A stretch of 16,001 nt of DNA from Pseudomonadota bacterium (GTDB lineage: Bacteria > Pseudomonadota > Gammaproteobacteria > Xanthomonadales > Rhodanobacteraceae): the NCBI GenBank assembly GCA_023430685.1, contig JAEYZH010000117.1:1-16001 (forward strand), in the 5' to 3' direction. Each line of letters begins with the position of its first letter. Within the stretch, counting starts at the first letter, position 1. Position numbers and translations under genes: made by a program. Below are positions 1-8,808 of this stretch, one piece after another. Below the pieces are notes generated by a model, which worked only from the letters and a program-made list of their open reading frames with translations, ran no database searches and was not told where the DNA came from.

Positions 1-210
1 GTGCACGTGAACGAGTTCGGATGCAGGGCAACCGCGATCCGTTCGCCCTGAGCGCAGGCCGAAGGCCGAAGTCGAAGGGCCCGCGCGCGACGATCCCGCG
101 GCGCGCGCGGCGTTTCGACTCCGCGGCCTGCGGCCGCTGCGCTCAACGCGAACGGGGATTGGTGAACGATGCCACCGCCGCTGCCAGGCCGCCCGACGCG
201 AACGACAGGC
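1..210. other. Non-coding left edge
   Basis: I see no convincing gene here. A plus-strand frame is open from the window edge to a TGA at 49-51 and could be the tail of a gene lying outside the window, but 16 codons are too few to judge. The rest is dominated by the inverted repeat at 39-156 and the 3' flank of the minus-strand gene that ends at 211. Confidence 0.4.
39..156. repeat. Large imperfect inverted repeat, REP/BIME-like
   Basis: The left arm (39-80) begins CCGTTCGCCCTGAGCGCAGG and ends GTCGAAGGGC. The right arm (112-156), read on the minus strand, begins CCCGTTCGCGTTGAGCGCAG and ends GGAGTCGAAAC. The arms match over most of about 40 bases, with a few mismatches and small indels, around a GC-rich centre of about 31 bases. 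The 'TTCGCCCTGAGC...GTCGAAGGGC' pattern resembles dispersed intergenic repeats of many proteobacterial genomes; that is recalled, not searched. It lies 55 bases beyond the stop of the FG-GAP gene, so it may act as a 3' end structure for that transcript. Confidence 0.7.
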
Positions 211-1518
211 TCAGTGCCCCGGCCCGCCGACGGCCGCGGAACGCTTGGCAACTGCGCAGGCGAGGTCCGCAACGGGCAGTTCGAAGCCGTCGCGGAACAG
301 CACGTCGCCGCCGCCGAACAGGTGCACGCCGCCACGGTGTTCGAGCGCACCCGCATGGCCGGGAGCCGCGACTGCGAGGCGCTGATTCGACACCGCGACG
401 GCCCATCCGGCCATCGTCGCCGCAAGCGGTGCATCGAGCGTCGCGCGCGAGGTCGGGTTCCACGTTGCGCCGGTCCGCGCATACAGCGTGGCGGCGCCGC
501 AGCCGTCGAGCGCATACGGTGCGCCGACGAGCACCTCGACATCGGGCGTCAACGCGACCGACCAGCCGAATCGATCGCCGGGGACGCCGGCCGGCGGCAC
601 GAGCCGCGCGCGTTGCGACCAGGTGCTGCCGGCCTGCATGAACAGCACCGTCGCACCAATGCGCGCATCGGCCATCGGTGCACCCGCGGCGATCGACTGT
701 CCATCGAACGCGACAGAGAACCCGAGCAGGTCGCCGTCCGCGGCCGCGTTCGCGGCGAACTTCGGACCCTGCGACCATTCCGACTGGAACCGCTGGAACA
801 GGTAGACCGCGCCGCGTGCGTATCCACCCGGCGCATCGCCCGCCTCGAACGGCGCGCCTGCGACGAACGCGTCCTCGTGCAGCGCAAGCGCGCGGCCGAG
901 CCGGTCCCCTGCGGCAGCGTCGTCGGCGACCAGCCTCGCCTCGAGGCTCCAGGCCGAGCCGGCGCGCGCAAACACGTAGACCGCACCCGCATTGTCGTCG
1001 GCACGGTCGGCGCCGACCACGAGTCGATCACCGCGCACATCGAGCGCAACGCCGAATCCGGCGGACGACGGTCCCGCCGGTGCATCGATGCGCGCCTGCA
1101 GCGCCCAGTTGCCACCCGCCTGCACGAACACGTAGACCGCGGCCGGGATCCGGCCCGGCGCGCCGACCACGAGCGTGCCGGCGTCGAGCGCGAGCGCCGC
1201 TCCGAAACGGTCGCCGGCCGCGCCATCCGCGGCGTCGATGCGCAGTGGCGGCGCGCACGGCACGCTGGCACAGTCGAACAGGTCGACCGCACCGGTGCCG
1301 CCATCCCGCCCCGGGCTGCCGGCGACGATGTGGTTCGCGTCGCCATCCAGCGCGAACCCGAGCTCGTCGCCGGGCACGGAAGCCGGATCGACGAGCAGCT
1401 CGCTGTCGGCCGCGCGCGCGGGTCGCGTGGCCGCAACGCCGACGAGACAGGCGCACGCGAGCGCCGCCAGCCACGGGCGCAGGGTCGCGGTTGCCGATGA
1501 GGTCGCGCAGGTATCCAT
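211..1518 (-). CDS. Exported FG-GAP repeat (integrin-like beta-propeller) protein
   Basis: The predicted protein has 435 residues. Residues 1-36 look like a signal peptide (hydrophobic stretch, then A-R-A before ADSE), so it is probably exported. Residues 50-400 contain seven repeats of about 45-50 residues with the pattern G-D-x-[FL]-G-x-[AS]-[VL]-[AD], then [VA]-[VA]-G-[AS]-P, then G-A-V-Y-[VL]-F, and W-S/A-L in most. These are FG-GAP repeats, and seven give one closed propeller. Residues 405-413 read DVLFRDGFE, followed by a 22-residue tail ending at the stop. I chose the ATG at 1518 because the next upstream candidate (TTG at 1554) adds residues ahead of the signal peptide; neither has a clear Shine-Dalgarno. 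The gene follows ompW on the same strand after an 87-base gap. Substrate and function are unknown; such propellers usually serve binding or surface roles. Confidence 0.85.
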   Translation of the reverse strand: MDTCATSSATATLRPWLAALACACLVGVAATRPARAADSELLVDPASVPGDELGFALDGDANHIVAGSPGRDGGTGAVDLFDCASVPCAPPLRIDAADGAAGDRFGAALALDAGTLVVGAPGRIPAAVYVFVQAGGNWALQARIDAPAGPSSAGFGVALDVRGDRLVVGADRADDNAGAVYVFARAGSAWSLEARLVADDAAAGDRLGRALALHEDAFVAGAPFEAGDAPGGYARGAVYLFQRFQSEWSQGPKFAANAAADGDLLGFSVAFDGQSIAAGAPMADARIGATVLFMQAGSTWSQRARLVPPAGVPGDRFGWSVALTPDVEVLVGAPYALDGCGAATLYARTGATWNPTSRATLDAPLAATMAGWAVAVSNQRLAVAAPGHAGALEHRGGVHLFGGGDVLFRDGFELPVADLACAVAKRSAAVGGPGH

Positions 1519-1605
1519 GCGTGGATTAGCGTCCCGCGAAGCCGGTGCCGTCAAGCCTGCCGTGGGTGTTTCTCCTTCCCCGCGCGCCGGATCCGTGCAT
1601 GCCCG

Positions 1606-2217
1606 TCAAAAGCGGTAGCCGAGCGCGGCGCCGTAGACGAGTGGATCGACGTCGACCGTGCCGACCTTCGCGCCGTTCACCTTCGCCTCGGACTCGATGT
1701 CGATCCAGCGCAGGTCCAAGGTCAGCGACCAGCGGTCCTGCAGCGCAAACGCGACGCCCGCATGCGCGGCAAGGCCCCATGAATCGCCTAGCTCGAGGCG
1801 GGTGCCATCGAGCGGGCCGGTCTCGTCGATCGAGAAGAAGCGCGTGTAGTTGAGGCCAAGCCCGACGAACGGATCGACCGTGCCCTGCGGAATGAAATGC
1901 CACTGGAGCGATACGGTCGGCGGCAATTGCCGGACCGTGGCGGCCTTGCCGCCGTCGAGCGTCACCTCGTGCTTGAACGGGAGCGCCGCGAGCACCTCGA
2001 TGCCGAGGTGCGGGCGCACGCGGTATTCGAGCGCGAAGGTCGCGCCGACCGCATCGTCGACGCCGGTCTCGAGCGTGCCGCCGGCGAGACGACCGTTGTC
2101 GGAAGCGGGATCGACCGCATGGACGCCGACCTTGAGTTCCCAGTCACCTGGTTCGACCGCCTGCGCGGCGGGCAGGCCGGCGAGAAGTGCCAGCGCGAGT
2201 GGAAGGATCGCCTTCAT
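1606..2217 (-). CDS. ompW: OmpW family outer membrane protein
   Basis: The predicted protein has 203 residues. A signal peptide covers residues 1-20 (MKAILPLALALLAGLPAAQA, cleavage before VEPGDW). The mature part alternates short beta strands, carries the family stretches LPPTVSLQWHF (98-108) and PFVGLGLNYTRFF (116-128), and ends in the C-terminal aromatic GYRF expected for BAM-dependent insertion. OmpW proteins form eight-stranded barrels with a hydrophobic channel thought to pass small hydrophobic molecules; length and features fit the family. Translation starts at the ATG at 2217, with AGGGG at 2225-2229 seven bases upstream. The perfect FNR site centred 65 bases upstream of the start suggests induction when oxygen is low, consistent with known FNR dependence of ompW in enterics. 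It is divergent from fnr. Confidence 0.93.
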   Translation of the reverse strand: MKAILPLALALLAGLPAAQAVEPGDWELKVGVHAVDPASDNGRLAGGTLETGVDDAVGATFALEYRVRPHLGIEVLAALPFKHEVTLDGGKAATVRQLPPTVSLQWHFIPQGTVDPFVGLGLNYTRFFSIDETGPLDGTRLELGDSWGLAAHAGVAFALQDRWSLTLDLRWIDIESEAKVNGAKVGTVDVDPLVYGAALGYRF

Positions 2218-2240
2218 GTATTTACCCCTGTCGTTGGACC

Positions 2241-2294
2241 AGGCCGCATCCTCGGTGGCGTTCCGTTGCGCGCAGTTGATCGCGATCAACTGCG
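2241..2294 (-). promoter_or_regulatory. FNR-type operator and predicted class II promoter of ompW
   Basis: TTGATCGCGATCAA at 2276-2289 matches the FNR consensus TTGAT-N4-ATCAA in all ten specified bases and sits inside a perfect 24-base palindrome (2271-2294). For FNR-activated class II promoters the site is centred at -41.5, which puts the ompW start near 2241 and the -10 hexamer at 2248-2253. That hexamer reads GAGGAT on the minus strand, a weak three-of-six match that keeps A2, A5 and T6. The fnr start codon is 242 bases away on the other side, so ompW is the more natural target. Confidence 0.85.
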
Positions 2295-2523
2295 GCGGGT
2301 CGTGCGACGCAGTGCCGCACCGCGACGATCGATCACGTCGGCGCGCTGCGCACGGACGGCGCGCCATGCCATCGCGCGTCCGCCCGACGGATGGGTCGCA
2401 CGCGGCGACGGGCGGCGCGCGAACCTGCGTCGGCGCGTGCTCGCGTCGATCGGGCGACGCCCGGGGTACGATAGGCTCCACCCCAACGGCGGCGGCGTTC
2501 CGCCCGAGACAGGACCCCGGCCG

Positions 2524-3279
2524 ATGCAGGGAACCGAGCATGCGATCGACATCAGCGAGTTGCGCCAGTCGTGCGCGCGCTGTGCGCTGTCGCATCTGTG
2601 CCTCGCCGCGCCGATCGAGGCGGTCGAGTTGCGGCGCCTCGACGGCATCGTCAAGCGCCGGCGCCCGCTGGCACGCAACGAGTTCCTGTTTCGCGAGGGC
2701 AGCCGCCACGCCTCGCTGTACGTGATCCGCAGCGGCGCGATCAAGACCTCGGTGTTGCTGCCAGAGGGCGACTGCCAGGTGCTCGGTTTCCACCTGCCCG
2801 GCGAAATCCTCGGCCTCGACGGGGTCGCCAGCGAACGCCACCAGGTCAGCGCCGAAGTGCTCGAGGAGTCGAGCGTGTGCGAGATCCCGTTCGACCGGCT
2901 TGGCGAGGTCGCTGCGCAGTTGCCGGCGCTGCAGCGGCAGATCTACCGCATCGTGAGCCGCGAGTTCGTGCGCGAGCAGTTGCATCCTGTGATGATGGGT
3001 CGCAAGCACGCGATGACGCGGCTCGCGCTGTTCCTGCACGGCTTCAGCGAGCGGCGCAGGGCGCAAGGGCTCGATCCGTGCAACTTCGAGCTCAGCATGT
3101 CGCGCCAGGACCTCGCCAACTTCCTGGGCCTCGTGATCGAAACCGTCAGCCGTGCGTTCTCGCGCCTGCAGGCACTCGGCGTGATCGAGGTCGACCGCAG
3201 GCGCATCGTGGTGCGCGACTCGCGCGCGCTGTCCGACCTCGCGCGACCCGACGAATCCGAGCTGCGCGCGACCGCCTGA
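2524..3279 (+). CDS. fnr: FNR/ANR-type oxygen-sensing transcription regulator
   Basis: The predicted protein is a 251-residue Crp/Fnr family activator. The N-terminal cluster C17-x2-C20-x5-C26 plus C119 gives the four cysteines that bind the oxygen-labile [4Fe-4S] cluster in E. coli FNR, with the same spacing. The cyclic-nucleotide-binding-like beta-roll spans about 35-125, followed by the dimerisation helix (about 130-160) and a winged helix-turn-helix (about 165-235). The recognition helix reads E206-T-V-S209-R210, the E..SR signature that contacts TTGAT half-sites. The cysteines exclude a Crp/Clp or DNR-type protein. The start at 2524 is nine bases after AGGA (2511-2514). A weak TACGAT at 2467-2472 could be its -10. 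It lies between two matching FNR boxes that serve ompW and the cbb3 operon, so it is probably their local regulator. Confidence 0.93.
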   Translation: MQGTEHAIDISELRQSCARCALSHLCLAAPIEAVELRRLDGIVKRRRPLARNEFLFREGSRHASLYVIRSGAIKTSVLLPEGDCQVLGFHLPGEILGLDGVASERHQVSAEVLEESSVCEIPFDRLGEVAAQLPALQRQIYRIVSREFVREQLHPVMMGRKHAMTRLALFLHGFSERRRAQGLDPCNFELSMSRQDLANFLGLVIETVSRAFSRLQALGVIEVDRRRIVVRDSRALSDLARPDESELRATA

Positions 3280-3314
3280 TCGCGTCGCGAGCTTGCAGCC
3301 TGCGCCGCGCCCGT

Positions 3315-3331
3315 GGAGCGCCAGGCGCTCC
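3315..3331 (+). terminator. Possible terminator hairpin after fnr
   Basis: The arms GGAGCGCC and GGCGCTCC are separated by one base; a practical fold is a 6-bp stem with a 5-base loop. It begins 35 bases after the fnr stop. There is no T-tract, so it is a weak candidate for an intrinsic terminator. Confidence 0.3.
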
Positions 3332-3457
3332 CTGCGTGTCCACCGCGTTGCGTTCCTGACAGCCCCTGTTCGCGTGCGCGTTCCGGGCTTGTTCCCGCTC
3401 CCGTCCACGCGACAGCTGCGTCGCTTGGTCGCAGCGTCGCTGGCTGACCGCCGCGCG

Positions 3458-3506
3458 TTGACGAAAATCAACTCGCGGCGCGGATCGCCGGGAGACACTC
3501 GCGCCG
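3458..3506 (+). promoter_or_regulatory. FNR-type operator and predicted class II promoter of the cco operon
   Basis: TTGACGAAAATCAA at 3458-3471 matches TTGAT-N4-ATCAA in nine of ten specified bases. Its centre (3464.5) lies 67 bases upstream of the ccoN ATG. Placing it at -41.5 predicts transcription from about 3506 and a -10 at exactly 3494-3499, where GACACT stands (three of six, with A2, A4 and T6). A good Shine-Dalgarno (GAGGGGA, 3517-3523) precedes ccoN. FNR/ANR control of cbb3 operons is well established in proteobacteria. Confidence 0.82.
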
Positions 3507-3531
3507 CCTGATTCCCGAGGGGACCCCGCCG

Positions 3532-4959
3532 ATGCAGGCCATCGCCGAAACGTACAACGACAAGGTCGTCCGCCAGTTCACGATCGTCACCATCCTCTGG
3601 GGCATCGTGGGCATGGCGGTGGGCCTGTTCATCGCGGCCCAGCTCGCCTGGCCGTGGCTCAATTTCGACATCCCGTGGCTGACCTACAGCCGCCTGCGGC
3701 CGCTGCACACCAACGCGGTCATCTTCGCGTTCGGCGGCAGCGGCCTGTTCGCCGCGTCCTACTACGTCGTGCAGCGCACCTGCCAGGTACGCCTGTTCGG
3801 CACCGGGCTCGCGGCGTTCACGTTCTGGGGATGGCAGGCCGTGATCGTCGCCGCCGCGATCACGCTGCCGCTCGGCTTCACGCAGAGCAAGGAGTACGCC
3901 GAGCTGATCTGGCCGATCGACGTGTTGATCACGCTGGTCTGGGTCGCCTACGCGATCGTGTTCTTCGGCACGATCATGCGGCGCCGGATCAAGCACATCT
4001 ACGTCGCCAACTGGTTCTTCGGCGCCTACATCCTGACGATCGCGGTGCTGCACATCATCAACAACCTCGCGATCCCGGTGTCGTGGACCGAGTCCTACCC
4101 GATCTACTCGGGAACGGTCGATGCGATGGTGCAGTGGTGGTACGGGCACAACGCGGTCGGGTTCTTCCTGACCACGAGCTTCCTCGGGATGATGTACTAC
4201 TACGTGCCCAAGCAGGCCGGTCGCCCGATCTATTCCTACCGCCTATCGGTGGTGCACTTCTGGGCGCTGATCTCGATCTACATGTGGGCTGGCCCGCACC
4301 ACCTCCACTACACGGCGCTGCCGGACTGGGTGCAGTCGCTCGGGATGGTGTTCTCGCTGATCCTGCTCGCACCGAGCTGGGGCGGCATGATCAACGGGAT
4401 GATGACGCTGTCGGGGGCGTGGCACAAACTGCGCACGGACCCGATCCTGAAGTTCATGATCGTCTCGCTCTCGTTCTACGGCATGTCGACCTTCGAAGGG
4501 CCGATGATGTCGATCAAGACCGTCAATGCACTGTCGCACTACACCGACTGGACCATCGGCCACGTGCATGCGGGCGCGCTCGGCTGGGTCGCGTTCATCA
4601 CGGTCGGCTCGATCTACAGCATGCTGCCGCGCCTGTTCGGTGCCGAGCGCATGCACTCGACGAAGGCGATCGACCTGCATTTCTGGATCGCGACGATCGG
4701 CATCGTGCTCTACATCTGCGCGATGTGGATCGCTGGCGTGATGCAGGGCCTGATGTGGCGCGCGACCAACGCGGACGGCACGCTGACCTACACGTTCGTC
4801 GAGTCCCTGCGTGAAACCTATCCCTACTACGTGACGCGTTTCGTCGGCGGCCTGATGTTCTTCGCCGGCATGCTGATCATGGCCTGGAACGCGTGGAAGA
4901 CCTGCGCGTCGGGCAAGGACCGCGCGGACGTTCCGGTCCCGCTGCCGGCGCACGCGTGA
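3532..4959 (+). CDS. ccoN: cbb3-type cytochrome c oxidase subunit I (CcoN)
   Basis: The predicted protein is the 475-residue catalytic subunit of the high-affinity haem-copper oxidase. It reduces O2 to water with electrons from CcoO/CcoP and conserves energy as a proton gradient in the inner membrane. It has about twelve hydrophobic helices. Expected metal ligands are visible: H59 (RPLHTN) and H346 for low-spin haem b; H344 (GHVHAG) for haem b3; H206 (WWYGHN), H256 and H257 (GPHHLHY) for CuB. Y250 (SIYMW) is in place for the His-Tyr cross-link. All are offset by one residue from the well-studied Pseudomonas enzyme as I recall it. Length is normal and nothing is missing. Its stop codon overlaps AGGAGG (4959-4964), the ribosome-binding site of ccoO. 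Confidence 0.97.
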   Translation: MQAIAETYNDKVVRQFTIVTILWGIVGMAVGLFIAAQLAWPWLNFDIPWLTYSRLRPLHTNAVIFAFGGSGLFAASYYVVQRTCQVRLFGTGLAAFTFWGWQAVIVAAAITLPLGFTQSKEYAELIWPIDVLITLVWVAYAIVFFGTIMRRRIKHIYVANWFFGAYILTIAVLHIINNLAIPVSWTESYPIYSGTVDAMVQWWYGHNAVGFFLTTSFLGMMYYYVPKQAGRPIYSYRLSVVHFWALISIYMWAGPHHLHYTALPDWVQSLGMVFSLILLAPSWGGMINGMMTLSGAWHKLRTDPILKFMIVSLSFYGMSTFEGPMMSIKTVNALSHYTDWTIGHVHAGALGWVAFITVGSIYSMLPRLFGAERMHSTKAIDLHFWIATIGIVLYICAMWIAGVMQGLMWRATNADGTLTYTFVESLRETYPYYVTRFVGGLMFFAGMLIMAWNAWKTCASGKDRADVPVPLPAHA

Positions 4960-4971
4960 GGAGGCCTGACG

Positions 4972-5583
4972 ATGTCGCATGAACTGCTCGAAAAGAACAT
5001 CGGCCTGATGGCGATCCTGGTCGTGGTCGTGATCGCGATCGGCGGCCTGGTCGAGATCGTGCCGCTGATGCACCAGGCCCAGGTGGTCCAACCCGCACCC
5101 GGCGTGAAGCCGTACGCGCCGCTGCAGCTTGCCGGGCGCGACGTCTACGTGCGCGAAGGCTGCTACGGCTGCCATTCGCAAATGATCCGGACCCTGGCGT
5201 CGGAGAACCTGCGCTACGGCGCGTACTCGGTCGCCGGCGAATCGGTGTACGACCGGCCGTTCCAGTGGGGCTCCAAGCGCACCGGTCCGGACCTCGCGCG
5301 CGTCGGCGGTCGATACTCCGACGACTGGCATCGCGAACACCTCGCCAACCCGCGCAACGTCGTGCCCGAGTCGAACATGCCGGGTTATCCGTGGCTGTCG
5401 CAGGGCAAGCTCGATCCGGTGTTGATCAAGCGCAAGATGGAAACGCTGCAATGGCTCGGCGCGCCGTACGCGCAGGCCGACTACGCCTCGATTGGACCCG
5501 AACTCGAAGGCAAGACCGAGATGGATGCGCTGATCGCCTACCTGCAGGGACTCGGCGTGCGCGCCGGCGGAGCGGCGCCATGA
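4972..5583 (+). CDS. ccoO: cbb3-type cytochrome c oxidase subunit II, monohaem (CcoO)
   Basis: The predicted protein has 203 residues. A single N-terminal membrane anchor (about 10-32) is followed by a periplasmic c-type cytochrome domain with haem-binding C64-Y-G-C67-H68. The probable axial methionine is M136 in ESNMPGYPWL. It carries electrons from CcoP towards the CcoN active site. Family sequences such as the stretch around the haem site (GCYGCHSQMIR), GPDLARVGGRYSD and the closing M-D-A-L-I-A-Y-L-Q motif are intact. The start is fixed by AGGAGG seven bases upstream. The stop overlaps the ccoQ start (ATGA, 5580-5583). Confidence 0.97.
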   Translation: MSHELLEKNIGLMAILVVVVIAIGGLVEIVPLMHQAQVVQPAPGVKPYAPLQLAGRDVYVREGCYGCHSQMIRTLASENLRYGAYSVAGESVYDRPFQWGSKRTGPDLARVGGRYSDDWHREHLANPRNVVPESNMPGYPWLSQGKLDPVLIKRKMETLQWLGAPYAQADYASIGPELEGKTEMDALIAYLQGLGVRAGGAAP

Positions 5584-5735
5584 TCTCGGGCATCCTGATC
5601 GCCGTGATGATGGTGCTGTTCCTCGGCCTCGTGGCCTGGGCCTGGAGCAGCGGCCGTCGCGAGGACTTCAACGAGGCCGCGCAGCTGCCGCTGGTCGAGC
5701 GCGCGCCCGCACGCCGCGAGGAGCCACGCGCATGA
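5580..5735 (+). CDS. ccoQ: cbb3 oxidase small subunit (CcoQ/FixQ)
   Basis: The predicted protein has 51 residues with one membrane helix at about 3-23 (ILIAVMMVLFLGLVAWAW). A cytoplasmic tail contains the family signature F-N-E-A-A-Q-L-P-L (30-38). CcoQ stabilises the association of CcoP with the CcoNO core. It is coupled by 4-base ATGA overlaps to ccoO before it and ccoP after it. The size is normal for the family. Confidence 0.93.
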   Translation: MISGILIAVMMVLFLGLVAWAWSSGRREDFNEAAQLPLVERAPARREEPRA

Positions 5736-6670
5736 GCACGTCCTGGACCCTGTTCGTCGTCGCCCTCACCGTGCTCAACATCGTCGCGCTGGTGTGGCTG
5801 CTGTTCGCCAACGCTCGATCGAAACCCGACCCTTCCGCGAAGGACTCGACCACGGGCCATGTCTGGGACGGCGATCTCGCCGAGCTCAACAACCCGCTGC
5901 CGCGCTGGTGGTTCGGCCTGTTCGTGCTGACGATCCTGTTCTCGATCGGCTACCTCGTGGTCTACCCAGGCCTCGGCAATTTCGCCGGCAAGTTCGGATG
6001 GACCTCGCTCGGCGAAGCCGATCGCGAAGTCGCGGCGACGCACGAGCGCCTCGACTCGCTGTTCGCGAAGTTTCGCGACCGACCGATCGACGAACTCGCA
6101 TCCGATCCGGCCGCGACCAAGGTCGGGCGCAACGTGTTCGCGAACAACTGCGCGGCCTGCCACGGTTCGGATGCGCGCGGCGCGAAGGGCTACCCCAACC
6201 TCGTCGACGCGGATTCACTGTACGGCGCGGACGCCGACACGATGCTCGCGAGCGTGCTCGGTGGCCGGCACGGGATCATGCCGCCGCTCGCCGCGGCGCT
6301 GCCCGACGGTGGCGTCGACGAGGTCGCGCACTACGCGCTGTCGCTGTCGGGACTCGCGCACGATGCCCCACTTGCGGCCGCGGGCAAACCGAAGTTCGAG
6401 GCGATCTGCTCGGCCTGCCATGGCATCGACGGCAGGGGCAACCCGATGCTCGGCGCGCCCGATCTCACCGACGACGTCTGGCTCTACGGACCCGGCGATC
6501 TCGCCGCGATCCGCACCGCGATCGAGAAAGGCCGCGCAGGCGTGATGCCCGCGTGGGGTCCGTTGATCGGCGAGGACCGCGCGCGACTCGCGGTCGCCTG
6601 GCTGATCGCGCAGCGCGAACAACCGGTCGCCGCCGCCGCGGCGACGGCCGCGCCCGGGGCATCCCCGTGA
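5732..6670 (+). CDS. ccoP: cbb3-type cytochrome c oxidase subunit III, dihaem (CcoP)
   Basis: The predicted protein has 312 residues. It has two N-terminal membrane helices (about 5-26 and 60-80) joined by the conserved stretch TGHVWDGDLAELNNPLPRWW. Two cytochrome c domains follow, with haem sites C140-A-A-C143-H144 and C226-S-A-C229-H230 and likely axial methionines M183 (GIMPPL) and M272 (GVMPAWG). CcoP receives electrons from cytochrome bc1 via soluble or membrane cytochromes c. The C-terminal 18 residues are a low-complexity Ala/Pro tail. Start and stop overlap ccoQ (ATGA) and the following small gene (GTGA, 6667-6670). Confidence 0.96.
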   Translation: MSTSWTLFVVALTVLNIVALVWLLFANARSKPDPSAKDSTTGHVWDGDLAELNNPLPRWWFGLFVLTILFSIGYLVVYPGLGNFAGKFGWTSLGEADREVAATHERLDSLFAKFRDRPIDELASDPAATKVGRNVFANNCAACHGSDARGAKGYPNLVDADSLYGADADTMLASVLGGRHGIMPPLAAALPDGGVDEVAHYALSLSGLAHDAPLAAAGKPKFEAICSACHGIDGRGNPMLGAPDLTDDVWLYGPGDLAAIRTAIEKGRAGVMPAWGPLIGEDRARLAVAWLIAQREQPVAAAAATAAPGASP

Positions 6671-6977
6671 CCACGCGCACCTCGCCTCCGCAGGCTCTGC
6701 GCGGCGGCGCGGAGCGCATCGCGACCACGCAGCGCGTCGGCGCGATCGCGTGGCCCTCGTTCTTCGCGGCCGGCGTCGCGACGATGGTGTTCTTCGCGAT
6801 CGTCGATCCCGTCGATCTCGCCGCGATCACCTGGCCGCGTTTCGAGGTTTCGCGCGAGCTCGGTTACACGATCGGCTTCTTCCTGTTCTGGTCGTGCACC
6901 CTGCCCGCCTGCTACGTGACGTCGCTGCTGCTGCGCCACACCGGCTGCCCCCGTTGCGAGGTGCGCGCGCGCGCGCC

Positions 6978-6981
<4 letters not shown>
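6667..6981 (+). CDS. Small two-helix membrane protein in the cbb3 operon, function unknown
   Basis: The predicted protein has 104 residues and a GTG start at 6667 that overlaps the ccoP stop; its own stop overlaps the ccoG start (ATGA, 6978-6981). Two hydrophobic segments are visible, about 24-46 (AIAWPSFFAAGVATMVFFAI) and 66-90, separated by about 20 residues. Four cysteines cluster in the C-terminal half: C77 and C82 within the second helix (FWSCTLPACY) and C94-P-R-C97 just after it, in a basic tail. I do not recognise a named family. Tight coupling on both sides makes it a genuine operon member. The paired cysteines would suit a role in oxidase assembly such as metal or thiol handling, but that is inference. 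No upstream ATG exists that avoids a long overlap with ccoP. Confidence 0.8.
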
Positions 6982-8383
<1,402 letters not shown>

Positions 8384-8387
<4 letters not shown>

Positions 8388-8620
8388 ATGCGTCGCCTGC
8401 CCTCCCTGAAACGCCGTGGTACCGCGTGCCCGAGATGTGGCTGGTGCTGCTGCTGCTCGGCGCGACCGTGATCGGTTCGATTTCGCTGGTGGTCACCGCC
8501 GTGCGTCATCCCGATGCACACCTCACGGTGCCGAACGACGAGCCGCGCCCGAGCAGGATCCCGCCGACGCATGCACAGCCAGAGGCCGTGCCGCCCGCGC
8601 AACCCGGTGCGACGCCATGA
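8384..8620 (+). CDS. Short CcoH/FixH-like membrane protein
   Basis: The predicted protein has 78 residues in the position where ccoH normally stands. The N-terminus P-W-Y-R-V-P-E-M-W-L-V followed by one membrane helix (about 18-40) resembles the start of FixH/CcoH proteins (PWYREPW...W). After the helix there are only about 38 residues, rich in Pro (HPDAHLTVPNDEPRPSR and a P/A tail), instead of the roughly 100-residue periplasmic domain of classical FixH. There is no sign of a frameshift: the gene is flanked by clean ATGA overlaps with ccoG and ccoS. It may be a naturally reduced CcoH that keeps only the helix contacting the oxidase. The family assignment rests on position and the short N-terminal motif. 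Confidence 0.75.
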
Positions 8621-8799
8621 CGATCATCCTCGTGTTGATTCCACTCAGCATCGTGCTGCTGACGCTCGCGGGCGCAGCGTTCTTCTGGGCGGTCGACAAT
8701 GACCAGTACGACGACCTGGACACGCCGGCGCTGATGCCGCTGGCCGCCGATGCGGAAGATGCGCCCGCGCCGGCGCCGCGACGCCGCGCCGACAGCTGA
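8617..8799 (+). CDS. ccoS: cbb3 oxidase maturation protein CcoS
   Basis: The predicted protein has 60 residues with one N-terminal membrane helix (about 3-25). The family signature F-x-W-A-V-D-N-D-Q-Y-D-D-L-D-T-P-A (23-38) follows, then an acidic/Ala-Pro tail. CcoS is required to insert haem b and copper cofactors into CcoN. It starts at the ATG overlapping the preceding stop (8617-8620) and ends the operon, nine bases from the convergent yqiB stop. CcoI, which usually lies between CcoH and CcoS, is absent. Confidence 0.92.
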   Translation: MTIILVLIPLSIVLLTLAGAAFFWAVDNDQYDDLDTPALMPLAADAEDAPAPAPRRRADS

Positions 8800-8808
8800 A
8801 AGGGGGAA

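Noticed and set aside
1606..4149. An 847-codon minus-strand frame running through fnr and into ccoN
   Set aside because: Only its last 203 codons are real (OmpW). The upstream part is a shadow of fnr and ccoN, which are unambiguous on the plus strand.
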